DNA of 44,586 nt from UBA3103 sp002365855 (GTDB lineage: Bacteria; Bacillota; Desulfotomaculia; Desulfotomaculales; Pelotomaculaceae). Under the pieces are notes generated by a model, which was not told the origin of the DNA, made no database searches, and was given only the letters and a program-made list of their open reading frames with translations. Both the position numbers and the translations under genes were made by a program. The first letter of the stretch is position 1, and every line of letters starts with the position of its first letter. Location of the stretch: the NCBI GenBank assembly GCA_030627625.1, contig DAOURR010000010.1:1-44586 (forward strand), in the 5' to 3' direction. Shown piece after piece: positions 6,629 through 15,248 of the stretch.

Positions 6629-8002
6629 GTGGGTGAAGTGAAGAAGGTTAATTCTGGATATATTGACAGCATCATTTTTAACGGGGCTTCCGAGGCAAAT
6701 GTTTTGCCTCTTACCTCAGCCTGTAATACCCACTGTATATTCTGCTCCCACGACCAGAACCCGTGCGGTGTGGAGGCTTTTTATATCACTCCCCGCAGCC
6801 TGGCGGAGGTAAGGAGTGTTTTGTCCTGCCTGGACCCGGCAAAGCCTGTGGTTATAGGGGAGTCCGCCACCAGGATCATAGAGGGCGAACCCCTGACCCA
6901 TCCCCAGATCAAAGATATACTCAAGATGGTCCGTGAAAGCCTGCCCCAGACCCCAATCCGGGTCACCACTAACGGGATCCTGCTGGACGAAACAATGGCC
7001 GCTTTTCTACGCCGGCTTGGCAGGGTAACGGTCTGCCTTTCTTTGAACAGTACCGGAGAATTGTGCCGGGCCTTGATCATGGGGGACACTGGGGACAGCG
7101 CCATAAAAAGCGCCGCCCTGCTGAGAGACTATAACGTGGCGTACCACGGTAGTATTGTGGCTATGCCCCACCTGGTTGGGTGGGAGGACATAGAAAAAGC
7201 TGTCAAATACCTAGCTGCCTGTGGCGCTGAGACTATTCGCATATTCCTGCCGGGGTTCACCAACATGGCTGCGCCTGCCCTGCGCTTTGAAGAGTCCCTC
7301 CAGGAAAGGCTGTATCTACTAATCGCGCGCCTGCGGGGGGAAGTGAATGTGCCGCTGACTTGTGAGCCTCCGGAAATAGGCAGCCTGGATCCCGAAGTTG
7401 CAGGGGTAATCGCCGGCTCTCCGGCGTCTGCAGCCGGCATTCGCCATGGAGATGTTATTCTGGCGGTTAACGGGCGCCCTTCTCTCACAAGGGTGCATGC
7501 TTTTAAAAGAATTATGAAGGCGGGGCCGTGTGAAGTTAACCTGAAGCGGGGAGAACAGCAGCTGGCCGTACGAATCGAAAAAACCCCAGGCCAGAGATCG
7601 GGCCTGGTTATGGATTACGATCTTGATCCCTCTCTGATCGACAGGGTGGCCAGGGCGGCGCACCGGTGCGGAGCTTCAAATCTCCTTGCCCTGACCTCTG
7701 AGTGGGGCGGACCGGTAATTGATCTGGGGCTTTACAAATTTTTGGCTGGCAAGCTGGGTGTTCAAACGCTGGTGGTTAAGAACCAATTTTTTGGTGGTTC
7801 GATCAAGGCCGCCGGACTGCTTACGGTGGCTGACTTCTTGGGTACGCTGGAGCAGGACGGCAGCAGGAATTCCATCAGGAACAAGCCTGATCTTCTGCTG
7901 CTGCCAGGCCTGGCTTTTGACTGCAGGGGCAGGGACCTGGCCGGGCGCTCTTACCACGAGCTTGAGGAAAAGTATGGGACAAAAGTGGAAATACTCTCTT
8001 GA
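6629..8002 (+). CDS. Radical SAM - PDZ - DUF512-like protein
   Basis: This 457-aa protein has three parts. Residues 25-240 are a radical SAM domain with the cluster motif CNTHCIFC. Residues about 250-320 form a PDZ-like domain (VAGVIAGSPASAAGI, GDVILAVNG). The C-terminal 130 residues resemble DUF512, with VVKNQFFGG and AAGLLTVADFLGTL. In the better known relatives the PDZ precedes the radical SAM domain, so the order here appears permuted. Substrate and product are unknown. The GTG start is preceded by GGGG; no strong alternative exists. Its position between tsaD and a tandem ACT gene gives no functional clue. Confidence 0.8.
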   Translation: MGEVKKVNSGYIDSIIFNGASEANVLPLTSACNTHCIFCSHDQNPCGVEAFYITPRSLAEVRSVLSCLDPAKPVVIGESATRIIEGEPLTHPQIKDILKMVRESLPQTPIRVTTNGILLDETMAAFLRRLGRVTVCLSLNSTGELCRALIMGDTGDSAIKSAALLRDYNVAYHGSIVAMPHLVGWEDIEKAVKYLAACGAETIRIFLPGFTNMAAPALRFEESLQERLYLLIARLRGEVNVPLTCEPPEIGSLDPEVAGVIAGSPASAAGIRHGDVILAVNGRPSLTRVHAFKRIMKAGPCEVNLKRGEQQLAVRIEKTPGQRSGLVMDYDLDPSLIDRVARAAHRCGASNLLALTSEWGGPVIDLGLYKFLAGKLGVQTLVVKNQFFGGSIKAAGLLTVADFLGTLEQDGSRNSIRNKPDLLLLPGLAFDCRGRDLAGRSYHELEEKYGTKVEILS

Positions 8003-8110
8003 GATAATGAGACGGCTTCACCAACCGCGGCAGGGAACTGCCCTGATATTGTTGAATATTAAATAATGACAATTATAAAAATCCCAATACATAAAAGGGG
8101 GCGTTATGCC

Positions 8111-8542
8111 ATGAAGGTCAAGCAGATTTCTATTTTCCTTGAAAACAAGTCCGGTCGCCTGGCCCAGGTGACCAAAGTGCTGGGTGAAAACGGAATCAAT
8201 ATCAGGGCCCTGTCTATTGCCGACACCACTGACTTCGGAATACTAAGGTTGATTGTTAACGACCCCGATAAGGCCTACCAGGTCCTGAAACAAGACGGGT
8301 TTACCCTGAGCGCCACTGATGTGATCGCAGTGGAAGTGACCGACAGGCCGGGCGGGCTGGCAGGCGTACTCCAGATCCTGGATCAAGCGAAAATTAATAT
8401 TGAGTACCTCTACGCCTTTTTGCAAAAATCATCTGCCGCTGCCCTGGTTGTCTTCAGGGTTGAGCAACTGGAGGAAGCGATTAAAACATTGCAGGAAAGC
8501 GGCACACGAATTCTGAGCGGGGAAGAAGTATATAAACTGTAA
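8111..8542 (+). CDS. Tandem ACT-domain amino-acid-binding protein
   Basis: A 143-aa protein made of two ACT domains (about 1-65 and 70-140), each beginning with the pattern of an ACT first strand: QISIFLENKSGRLAQVTKVL and VTDRPGGLAGVL. ACT pairs bind amino acids and usually regulate enzymes or transcription; no catalytic or DNA-binding part is attached here. The ATG at 8111 has AAAAGGGGG at a good distance, so the longer frame from 8066 is unlikely. Free-standing proteins of this type are often found near aryl-CoA ligases or indolepyruvate oxidoreductases, which are absent here. Confidence 0.88.
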   Translation: MKVKQISIFLENKSGRLAQVTKVLGENGINIRALSIADTTDFGILRLIVNDPDKAYQVLKQDGFTLSATDVIAVEVTDRPGGLAGVLQILDQAKINIEYLYAFLQKSSAAALVVFRVEQLEEAIKTLQESGTRILSGEEVYKL

Positions 8543-8568
8543 ATAAACATTGACCGGGGGATATTGTC

Positions 8569-9162
8569 ATGAACAGCAGCGATACATCAAAAGGCGACTT
8601 GAGAAAAGAAGTATTAAAGGCCAGAAATACCCTGACCCCAGCAGAGGTGGTTGAAAAAAGCATGCGCATCGCGACAAGGCTGGAGGCCATGGAAGAATAC
8701 CAGAAGGCGTCAACCATAATGTTCTTTTTGGGTTTCCGCAGTGAGGTGCAGACCGGAATGCTTGTTGACAAGGCTATAGCCTCCGGAAAAAGAGTGGCTG
8801 TGCCTGTAACTGATGTTGAAAACCGCCGCCTGACACCATCTTTGATAGTTGATTTCCCTGCCGGCCTTAAGCCTGGTCCCTGGGGCATCCTGGAGCCGAA
8901 GCCTGAGGCCATGCGGCCGCTGGACCCTGAGGAAATCGACCTGGTTGTTGTGCCCGGTGTGGCCTTCGACACGTATGGAAACCGTCTGGGTTACGGCGGG
9001 GGTTTTTACGACAATTTTTTACCGTGCACCAGGGAGGATGCCGTGTTCGTTGCCCTGGCCTACGAAATCCAGGTAGTTCCCAGCGTCAGCGCCGGGCCGG
9101 ATGATATTCCCGTACACTACCTGCTGACAGAGGAGCGCTTGATCAAGACAGCAGATGCCTGA
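8569..9162 (+). CDS. 5-formyltetrahydrofolate cyclo-ligase
   Basis: This enzyme converts 5-formyl-THF and ATP into 5,10-methenyl-THF. The 197-aa length is typical. Visible signatures are the N-terminal KGDLRKEVLKARNTL, the central FFLGFRSEVQT and the ATP/folate site GNRLGYGGGFYDNFL near residues 139-153. The ATG at 8569 has GGGGGAT upstream. It follows the ACT gene by 26 bp, likely in the same transcript. Confidence 0.93.
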   Translation: MNSSDTSKGDLRKEVLKARNTLTPAEVVEKSMRIATRLEAMEEYQKASTIMFFLGFRSEVQTGMLVDKAIASGKRVAVPVTDVENRRLTPSLIVDFPAGLKPGPWGILEPKPEAMRPLDPEEIDLVVVPGVAFDTYGNRLGYGGGFYDNFLPCTREDAVFVALAYEIQVVPSVSAGPDDIPVHYLLTEERLIKTADA

Positions 9163-9236
9163 ATTCTTCTATATAGGCCTATGTAAAATTCTCTAATAAT
9201 AGTCTTATAGCTTCATTAAGATAACTGGAGGAGACC

Positions 9237-9530
9237 ATGCAGAAGATTGAGGTCCGGGCGTTCGGCGACTTGAAAAAGCTTTTTGAGCAAAGAGGATGGG
9301 GCTTTCCGCTGATGGTTGACCAGGAGGGGGAGATCAGTGCGGCTGACCTGGCCCAAAAACTGGATCTGCCAAAGGAAAAAATTGAAATAGTTTTTTTAAA
9401 CGGCAAGACTCAGAGACTAGACTGCCTGATCAACCCGGGTGACCGGGTAGCTTTCGTACCGCCGGGCACGCCCGGACCCTACAGAGTTCTGCTTGGTTTT
9501 GTGCAAAAAGAAAATGGCGGGGAGAAATAA
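9237..9530 (+). CDS. MoaD/ThiS-like beta-grasp protein, no terminal Gly-Gly
   Basis: A 97-aa ubiquitin-fold protein. The N-terminal IEVRAFGDLKKLFE and the later LNGKTQRLDCLINPGDRVAF match the MoaD/ThiS pattern, followed by PPGTPGPYRVLLG. Unlike a canonical sulfur carrier it does not end in Gly-Gly: the tail is NGGEK, so either two residues must be trimmed or it is not a thiocarboxylate carrier. Relatives with this PPGTPGPYR tail occur in anaerobes with tungsten enzymes (family knowledge, not certain). A GGAG ribosome binding site precedes the ATG, and a strong terminator follows. Confidence 0.78.
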   Translation: MQKIEVRAFGDLKKLFEQRGWGFPLMVDQEGEISAADLAQKLDLPKEKIEIVFLNGKTQRLDCLINPGDRVAFVPPGTPGPYRVLLGFVQKENGGEK

Positions 9531-9556
9531 TAAATATAAAACCTAGATTTAACGCT

Positions 9557-9579
9557 GCTGCCGACGCCGGCAGCTTTTT
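9557..9579 (+). terminator. Intrinsic terminator
   Basis: A 7-bp perfect GC-rich stem, GCTGCCG/CGGCAGC, with loop ACGC and five T. It ends the transcript of the tsaD-to-moaD-like gene group and separates it from the sigma-54 promoter. Confidence 0.9.
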
Positions 9580-9639
9580 GTTGTTATACGCAAGGTAAAA
9601 ATTAACTGTTAGAAAAGGTTTGACTGGGGCGTTTCAATA

Positions 9640-9655
9640 TGGAACAATAATTGCA
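9640..9655 (+). promoter_or_regulatory. Sigma-54 promoter (-24/-12) of the alcohol dehydrogenase
   Basis: TGGAACAATAATTGCA has the invariant GG and GC dinucleotides exactly 10 nt apart and otherwise fits TGGCAC-N5-TTGCA. It lies 67 bp before the dehydrogenase ATG. The adjacent sigma-54-dependent regulator makes the assignment stronger. I could not define the activator's upstream site. Confidence 0.8.
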
Positions 9656-9721
9656 TGTGTTAAGTTAGTAATGATAGCTCACTTCTGAAGGGATATAATC
9701 TGGGGACTGGAGGACATACGA

Positions 9722-10870
9722 ATGAACATTAGCAAATATATAGCGCCTGAAATTATTTTTGGCTGCGGCGCTCTTGGTCAGGTTGGGGAAAGCGCGCTCA
9801 GGCTGGGCGCCAACAAGGTGTTTGTAGTAAGCGATGAAGGGGTGATTAACTCCGGCTATGTTGAAAAAACGCTGGATTATCTCAAGGCGGCAGGTCTCCA
9901 GTACGAGGTTTTCTGCGGTCTTACCAGCAACCCCAAGGATTCTGAAGTAGTTCAGGGGCTGAGCCGCTATATTGAATCAGGCTGCGATGCCATCATGGCC
10001 GTGGGAGGGGGCAGCCCGACCGACGTCGCCAAGGCCATTGCCATACTGGCCACCAACGGCGGAGTTATTCAGGACTACGAGGGTGTCAACAAGGTGACCA
10101 GGCCGCTTCCACCCATGCTTGTTGTTCCTACCACCGCCGGAGCCGGTTCTGAAGTGACCCAGTTTGCCATAATTGTTGATAAGATAAGAAGCTTAAAGAT
10201 GACAATTATATCAAAATCCCTTGTACCAGATATTGCCATCATTGATCCGGTGCTGCTCCAGAAAAAAAGCGCGAAACTGACTGCCGCAACCGGGATTAAC
10301 GCCCTGAGCCACGCAGTTGAATCTTACGTATCCCTGGCGGCAACCCCTTTAACCCAGGTTCACGCCCTGAAGTCCATGAACCTGATCTACAGGAATCTCA
10401 GGGAGTCAGTGGCCTGCAGCACCAACATGGAAGCTAAGACCAACATGGCCATGGCCAGCCTGCAGGCAGGCCTGTCCTGTTCAAACGCAATCCTTGGCGC
10501 TACCCATGCCATGGTTCACCAGGTGGACGGGTTGCTGGACAAGCACCATGGTGAATCTAACGCCTGTGTGTTGCCGTATGTCATGGAATTCAATTTAATC
10601 GCCTGCCCGAAAAAGTACAAGCGGGTGGCCGAGGCCCTGGACCAGGATGTGGCGGGATTGGATGCCCGGACTGCTGCGGATAAGGCTGTTAAAGCCGTGC
10701 GCTGTATGATCAGCGATATAGGTCTGGGCCAAGGTCTCGCCAAAGTGGGGCTTAAAGAGGAATCCCTGCCCGCTCTCAGTAAAAACGCGCTGAACGACGC
10801 GTGCCTGATCACCAACCCCAGGGATGCCGGCGAGGAAGATATTATGGAGATTTTTCTGAGGTCGATGTAA
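9722..10870 (+). CDS. Iron-containing (type III) alcohol dehydrogenase
   Basis: A 382-aa NAD(P)-dependent alcohol dehydrogenase of the iron-activated family. The nucleotide-binding GGGSPTDVAKAIA is near residues 96-108. The metal-site segments are NALSHAVESYVS and THAMVHQVDGLLDKHHGES, containing the conserved His residues. It probably interconverts an aldehyde and an alcohol in fermentation; the substrate cannot be read from sequence. A sigma-54 promoter precedes it, and a histidine kinase plus sigma-54 activator follow on the same strand, which suggests dedicated control by a metabolic signal. The ATG has CTGGAGGAC about 8 nt upstream. Confidence 0.93.
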   Translation: MNISKYIAPEIIFGCGALGQVGESALRLGANKVFVVSDEGVINSGYVEKTLDYLKAAGLQYEVFCGLTSNPKDSEVVQGLSRYIESGCDAIMAVGGGSPTDVAKAIAILATNGGVIQDYEGVNKVTRPLPPMLVVPTTAGAGSEVTQFAIIVDKIRSLKMTIISKSLVPDIAIIDPVLLQKKSAKLTAATGINALSHAVESYVSLAATPLTQVHALKSMNLIYRNLRESVACSTNMEAKTNMAMASLQAGLSCSNAILGATHAMVHQVDGLLDKHHGESNACVLPYVMEFNLIACPKKYKRVAEALDQDVAGLDARTAADKAVKAVRCMISDIGLGQGLAKVGLKEESLPALSKNALNDACLITNPRDAGEEDIMEIFLRSM

Positions 10871-10967
10871 CCGTTTTAGTCAAATTAAAGGATAATTTTG
10901 AGGCGCTGCTTTTGCACCGTTTATGACAGGTGGTTGGATACCAAATGACAGGTCAGGGGGCAAAGAT

Positions 10968-12623
10968 ATGTTTAATGAAAAAGTAAAACTGATCGAAAAC
11001 CTGACAGGCGTAAATTCATCCAAACCCAATTTTTACACTGAGCTGAAAAAAAGGAACGAGGAAGTTGTCAGGCAGAACAACCGGCTGGAGATTATCAACC
11101 AGCTTGTACGGGACATTAATATCGACATGACCATCGCGGATATTATCAAGAGGATCAACAATAAAATGCCTCTTGTTGTACCCTGTGATTTTTTGGGTTT
11201 GGCCTTACTCCGGCAGGACAATCTTTTTGTTAAGGCAGCCATGCCGTTCATATTAAACAGGGCCAACCCCATCCACCCGCAGTCTTTCTTATGGCAGGTC
11301 TTAAAAAGCGGGGAGGCCGGTATATTCGATACGAGCCATATGGAAGACCCCTTTCTCGGGGAAAACCCCGATTTGGCAGAATACGCCAGGTCCCTGGCGG
11401 TTGCTCCCCTGTTCATCAGGTCGTCGGTAGAAGGAGTTTTGCTGGTTGGCTGCAGGCAGCCTTCCGCGTACTCACCCTCGGAACTGAACTTTATTCACCA
11501 GCTGGCTGACCAGCTTGCTATCTGTGTCTTAAACGTCCGGCTGTATAAGCAGGTTTCCCGGGCAAAAAGCGAGTGGGAGGCGACGTTTAACTCGGTAACC
11601 GAGCCAATCGTGCTGATCGACATGGACTTTAACATTCTGCGCAGCAATAAGTACCTGCCGGCCGAAACACTTCCCGGTGAGGAGGACGGAGCAGGACAAA
11701 AATGTTATGCCTGGATCTGGGGTCGTGATGAGAGGTGCGAGGAATGCCTGATGGACGAGGCCCTCAAAACGGGGAAACCTGTTTACAGCCAGATCCAGGC
11801 AGACACCGGTTCGGTTTACGATATTTCCTATTATCCTTTCTTTAATGAACACAACCTGATCACCGGTGTTATTCACCATATGAAAGATGTTACCGAAAAA
11901 ACCAAGATGGAAGTGCAGCTGATGCAGTCTGCAAAGCTGGCCGCTATTGGAGAAATGGCGGCAGGAGTCGCGCACGAACTGAACAACCCTATGACAGTAA
12001 TTATTGGCACGGCCCAGCTGATGCAGAGGGACATGAAAGATGACAGCACTGACGAATTACTGAATGATATCATTGGCTGCGGCCTGCGCTGCAAAAAAAT
12101 TATTCAAAACCTTCTCATTTTTTCCAAGCAAGACGAATACCCGATTGCCCAAACTGACCTGAATGATGAGTTGGAGCGGGTTCTCAGCCTCATTCACTAC
12201 CAGATTAACAAGAACGAAATAGAAATTGTAAAAAACTATGCCCAGGGTCTGCCCAATATAAATGCCAACGGCCATCATCTCCAGCAGGTATTAATCAATT
12301 TTCTGATTAATGCCCGCGATGCCTTGGAAGGGGTTAAGAGGGAGCGTAAAATCGAGGTAAGTACATCTGTACGCGAAGATGAAGACGGGGGAAAATGGGT
12401 GTTGGCTACTGTTAAGGACAATGGCGCTGGAATAGCTCCCGAGGATCTGCCCAAAATTTTTAATCCCTTTTATACCAGTAAAGGAGCGGTTAAGGGAACC
12501 GGCCTCGGACTGTCGGTGAGCCTGGGAATCGCTGAAGCCCACGGCGGCGCCATTGAGGTTGAGAGCGTTTTGGATGAAGGCAGTTCCTTTTCGCTGGTGC
12601 TTCCGGTGGAAGCCGGCAAGTGA
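10968..12623 (+). CDS. Cytoplasmic sensor histidine kinase (GAF-PAS-HisKA-HATPase)
   Basis: A 551-aa soluble histidine kinase without membrane segments. Residues about 45-195 look like a GAF domain and about 205-315 like a PAS domain. A cysteine-bearing loop in the PAS (KCYAWIWGRDERCEECL) resembles loops that may bind metal or sense redox. HisKA follows with the phospho-acceptor in GVAHELNNPM, then HATPase with N-box NFLINARDAL and G-box GTGLGLSVSLG. The ATG at 10968 has CAGGGGG upstream and is preferred over a start at 10923. It precedes the sigma-54 activator by 31 bp and most likely phosphorylates it. Confidence 0.9.
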   Translation: MFNEKVKLIENLTGVNSSKPNFYTELKKRNEEVVRQNNRLEIINQLVRDINIDMTIADIIKRINNKMPLVVPCDFLGLALLRQDNLFVKAAMPFILNRANPIHPQSFLWQVLKSGEAGIFDTSHMEDPFLGENPDLAEYARSLAVAPLFIRSSVEGVLLVGCRQPSAYSPSELNFIHQLADQLAICVLNVRLYKQVSRAKSEWEATFNSVTEPIVLIDMDFNILRSNKYLPAETLPGEEDGAGQKCYAWIWGRDERCEECLMDEALKTGKPVYSQIQADTGSVYDISYYPFFNEHNLITGVIHHMKDVTEKTKMEVQLMQSAKLAAIGEMAAGVAHELNNPMTVIIGTAQLMQRDMKDDSTDELLNDIIGCGLRCKKIIQNLLIFSKQDEYPIAQTDLNDELERVLSLIHYQINKNEIEIVKNYAQGLPNINANGHHLQQVLINFLINARDALEGVKRERKIEVSTSVREDEDGGKWVLATVKDNGAGIAPEDLPKIFNPFYTSKGAVKGTGLGLSVSLGIAEAHGGAIEVESVLDEGSSFSLVLPVEAGK

Positions 12624-12654
12624 TGGATTTAAAATTAACTGGGGGGTGTAATAT

Positions 12655-14187
12655 TTGGCGGAACCACAGATATTGATCATAGACGACGAAGTCGAAATGG
12701 GTTCTTTTTTTCGCCGCCTCCTGCACAGAAAAGATTTTGAAGTAACTGTTGCCTTGAACGGGGCCGAAGCAGGCGCGTTGATCCGGAGTAAAAGCTTTGA
12801 TGTAGCCATGGTAGACCTGAAACTTCCTGATGCGGACGGCTTGTCCCTGCTGCAGATGATCAAGAAACACCAGCCGGGCTGCGAAGCTATTATTATGACT
12901 GGTTACAGTACAACCCGAACCGCAGTCAAGGCAATCCAGCTGGGAGCTTTTGATTACCTGGAAAAACCTTTTGACAACATAGATGAGGTTGAAAGACTTA
13001 TAGAAAAAGCCATAGAATACAAGCTGCAGGGACAGGAAGGCCATCTTTTCAAGACTGAATGGGCCGACCTCGCCAGCAAGGTGGGCTTTCAGGTTGGTGT
13101 CTCGCGGGAGATGCACAGGCTGGCCTCGATTGCCTATAAAATTGCCAGGAAGAACATCAATGTGCTGATCCAGGGCGAGACCGGGACAGGCAAGGAGGTC
13201 CTGGCCAGGTTTATTCACGCTGCCAGCAACAGGTCAGGGCAGGCCTTTACTCCGCTAAACTGCGGGGCGCTGCCGGAAAATCTTCTCGAGAGCGAGCTGT
13301 TCGGCCACGAAAAAGGAGCGTTTACCGGGGCGAATACCCTGCACCGCGGAATTTTTGAGATGGCCAACCGGGGAACTCTCTTTTTGGACGAGGTTGGGGA
13401 GTCAAGCCCTTCTATACAGGTAAAACTGCTTCGCGTTTTGGAAACAGGAGAGTTTTTCAGAGTGGGCGGCGAGAGGCCTATAAAAACAGATGTACGGGTT
13501 CTGGCAGCCACCAACGCCAATCTTGAACAGGCTTTAAAAGATAAAAGTTTTCGGGAAGACCTTTTTTACCGGCTGGATGTGGTGAGGCTTGAACTGCCTC
13601 CTCTCAGGAACCGGAGGGAAGACATCCCGCTCTTGTCAGACTATTTTATAAATAAACTGAACCCGGAAATGCGTCTGTCCAAGGAAGCGCTGCAGTTGAT
13701 CAAAGACTATCACTGGCACGGCAATATCAGGGAATTGGCCAACACTATCGGTCAGGCGGTCGCACTCTGTGAAGGTAAGAAAATCATGCCGGAGCATTTA
13801 GGAAATAAGCTGATATTGGCCTCTCTTGAAAATCCTGCCGCTAAGCCCGGCCAGCAACTGCCGGAAGTCAATGGATCCTCACCATTGCGGGAGTTGGAGG
13901 ACATCTTTGACTCCAGCTTTCAGGAAAACGTGTTGGGTGCGCTCGGCGAAAGCAGGCTCGTTAAACTGATGGAACTTATGTGCAGTCAGCAAAATAAACT
14001 GGCCGCATTTATGGGCAGGAAGGGTATTTTGCCGGCATATCCCGCGCCGCTGGCGGAGGTTGAAGCGGGGGCAATCAGGAACGCTCTTAGTTACTGCCAG
14101 GGGAATATAACTCTGGCGGCCAGGACACTGGGAATAGGCAGGAATACTCTTTACAGGAAAATAAAAGACTACAACATTAAAATATAA
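12655..14187 (+). CDS. Sigma-54-dependent response regulator (NtrC family)
   Basis: A 510-aa activator with three domains. Residues 1-120 are a receiver with Asp54 in MVDLKLPDADG. Residues about 150-385 are an AAA+ sigma-54 activator domain with Walker A GETGTGKEV, the sigma-54 loop GAFTGA intact, and Walker B TLFLDEVGE. A C-terminal Fis-type helix-turn-helix reads NITLAARTLGIGRNTLYRK. The TTG start has GGGGGTG upstream. Together with the preceding kinase it should switch on sigma-54 promoters, the obvious candidate being 9640-9655. A long linker of about 90 residues lies between the AAA+ and Fis parts. Confidence 0.94.
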   Translation: MAEPQILIIDDEVEMGSFFRRLLHRKDFEVTVALNGAEAGALIRSKSFDVAMVDLKLPDADGLSLLQMIKKHQPGCEAIIMTGYSTTRTAVKAIQLGAFDYLEKPFDNIDEVERLIEKAIEYKLQGQEGHLFKTEWADLASKVGFQVGVSREMHRLASIAYKIARKNINVLIQGETGTGKEVLARFIHAASNRSGQAFTPLNCGALPENLLESELFGHEKGAFTGANTLHRGIFEMANRGTLFLDEVGESSPSIQVKLLRVLETGEFFRVGGERPIKTDVRVLAATNANLEQALKDKSFREDLFYRLDVVRLELPPLRNRREDIPLLSDYFINKLNPEMRLSKEALQLIKDYHWHGNIRELANTIGQAVALCEGKKIMPEHLGNKLILASLENPAAKPGQQLPEVNGSSPLRELEDIFDSSFQENVLGALGESRLVKLMELMCSQQNKLAAFMGRKGILPAYPAPLAEVEAGAIRNALSYCQGNITLAARTLGIGRNTLYRKIKDYNIKI

Positions 14188-14210
14188 CTGGCACATGACA
14201 GGTCAAAAAA

Positions 14211-14250
14211 TGAGCCCCTGCCGCGAAGGTGTGAACTGAGCAGGGGCTCA
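14211..14250. terminator. 11-bp inverted repeat after the sigma-54 activator
   Basis: TGAGCCCCTGC (14211-14221) and GCAGGGGCTCA (14240-14250) are perfect inverted copies with an 18-nt loop. No T tract follows, so it may be a weak or factor-assisted terminator, or an mRNA 3' end stabiliser. The remaining 150 bp to the larB promoter show nothing recognisable. Confidence 0.5.
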
Positions 14251-14405
14251 CTCATAATTCAGCCTGTGTCAGAAGTTAAAGACTTGACCAGCTCTTTCAC
14301 CCGTGAGTAATGTCAAGCGTTGTTTGGCGGGGTTTTGTTCCACCCGGTATATTGGTCTGAAAAAAACTGTCAGTTTAAGCAGGTCCTTGAACAGCCGATA
14401 GGTAT

Positions 14406-14433
14406 TTGCTGTTTTGCTTTTTCAATTTATAAT
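14406..14433 (+). promoter_or_regulatory. Candidate sigma-A promoter of larB
   Basis: A perfect TATAAT (14428-14433) stands 16 nt after TTGCTG (14406-14411), which matches only the TTG of the -35 consensus. It is 57 bp before the larB ATG. Confidence 0.45.
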
Positions 14434-14489
14434 GGATTATAGATGTCAGGAACACTAATAGAAGGCACAAGTCCAAAGGAGCCATATTT

Positions 14490-15248
14490 ATGATGATCGA
14501 TCAACTGCGTCAATTACTGGAGGATGTAAAGAACGGCCGGACTGATGTCGGCGAGGCGCTGGACAAGCTGAAGGACCTGCCTTATGAAGACCTTGGCTTT
14601 GCCGTTATAGACCATCACCGCTGCCTTCGGAAAGGGTTCCCCGAAGTGGTTTTCTGCCAGGGCAAAACACCCGGCCAGGTATCCCGGATCTTTAGCAAGA
14701 TCTGCGGTGGAAACCGCTGCATCCTGGGCACCAGGGCCGCGAAGGAAGCTTATGAGGCGGTGCGGGAGATCTACCCCGACGCCGTTTACAGCGAACTGGC
14801 GAGGACACTCGTTGTGTACCGGGGCGAGCGCCCGGTTAACAAAGGCAATGTCCTGGTGATGAGCGCGGGAACTGCCGACCTGCCAGTGGCGGAAGAAGCC
14901 GCTATCACCGCGGAAGTGATGGGCAATGAAGTTCAAAGGGCCTACGATGTGGGAGTGGCGGGGATTCACCGGCTGTTGGATAAACTTGAACTGATTCGCT
15001 GGGCTCATGTGATCATCGTGGTGGCAGGCATGGAGGGGGCCCTGGCCAGCGTGGTAGGTGGCCTGGCAGAACAGCCTGTTATCGCGGTGCCTACGAGCGT
15101 GGGCTACGGTTCCTGCTTTAACGGGCTTTCCGCCCTGCTCTGCATGCTGAACAGCTGCTCCACGGGAGTGGGTGTAGTCAATATTGACAACGGCTTTGGT
15201 GCGGGAGCGCTGGCCAACGCCATAACCCGGATGATAGGGAGGACTTAA
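14490..15248 (+). CDS. larB: Nickel-pincer cofactor biosynthesis protein LarB
   Basis: LarB carboxylates and hydrolyses nicotinic acid adenine dinucleotide to give pyridinium-3,5-biscarboxylic acid mononucleotide, the first step to the nickel-pincer cofactor of lactate racemase and related enzymes. The 252-aa length is normal. The C-terminal two thirds form the PurE-like AIR-carboxylase domain, with SAGTADLPVAEEAA, VVAGMEGALASVVGGL and VGYGSCFNGL. The ATG has AAAGGA upstream. It abuts larC. LarE and a LarA-type racemase are not in the window. Confidence 0.93.
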   Translation: MMIDQLRQLLEDVKNGRTDVGEALDKLKDLPYEDLGFAVIDHHRCLRKGFPEVVFCQGKTPGQVSRIFSKICGGNRCILGTRAAKEAYEAVREIYPDAVYSELARTLVVYRGERPVNKGNVLVMSAGTADLPVAEEAAITAEVMGNEVQRAYDVGVAGIHRLLDKLELIRWAHVIIVVAGMEGALASVVGGLAEQPVIAVPTSVGYGSCFNGLSALLCMLNSCSTGVGVVNIDNGFGAGALANAITRMIGRT

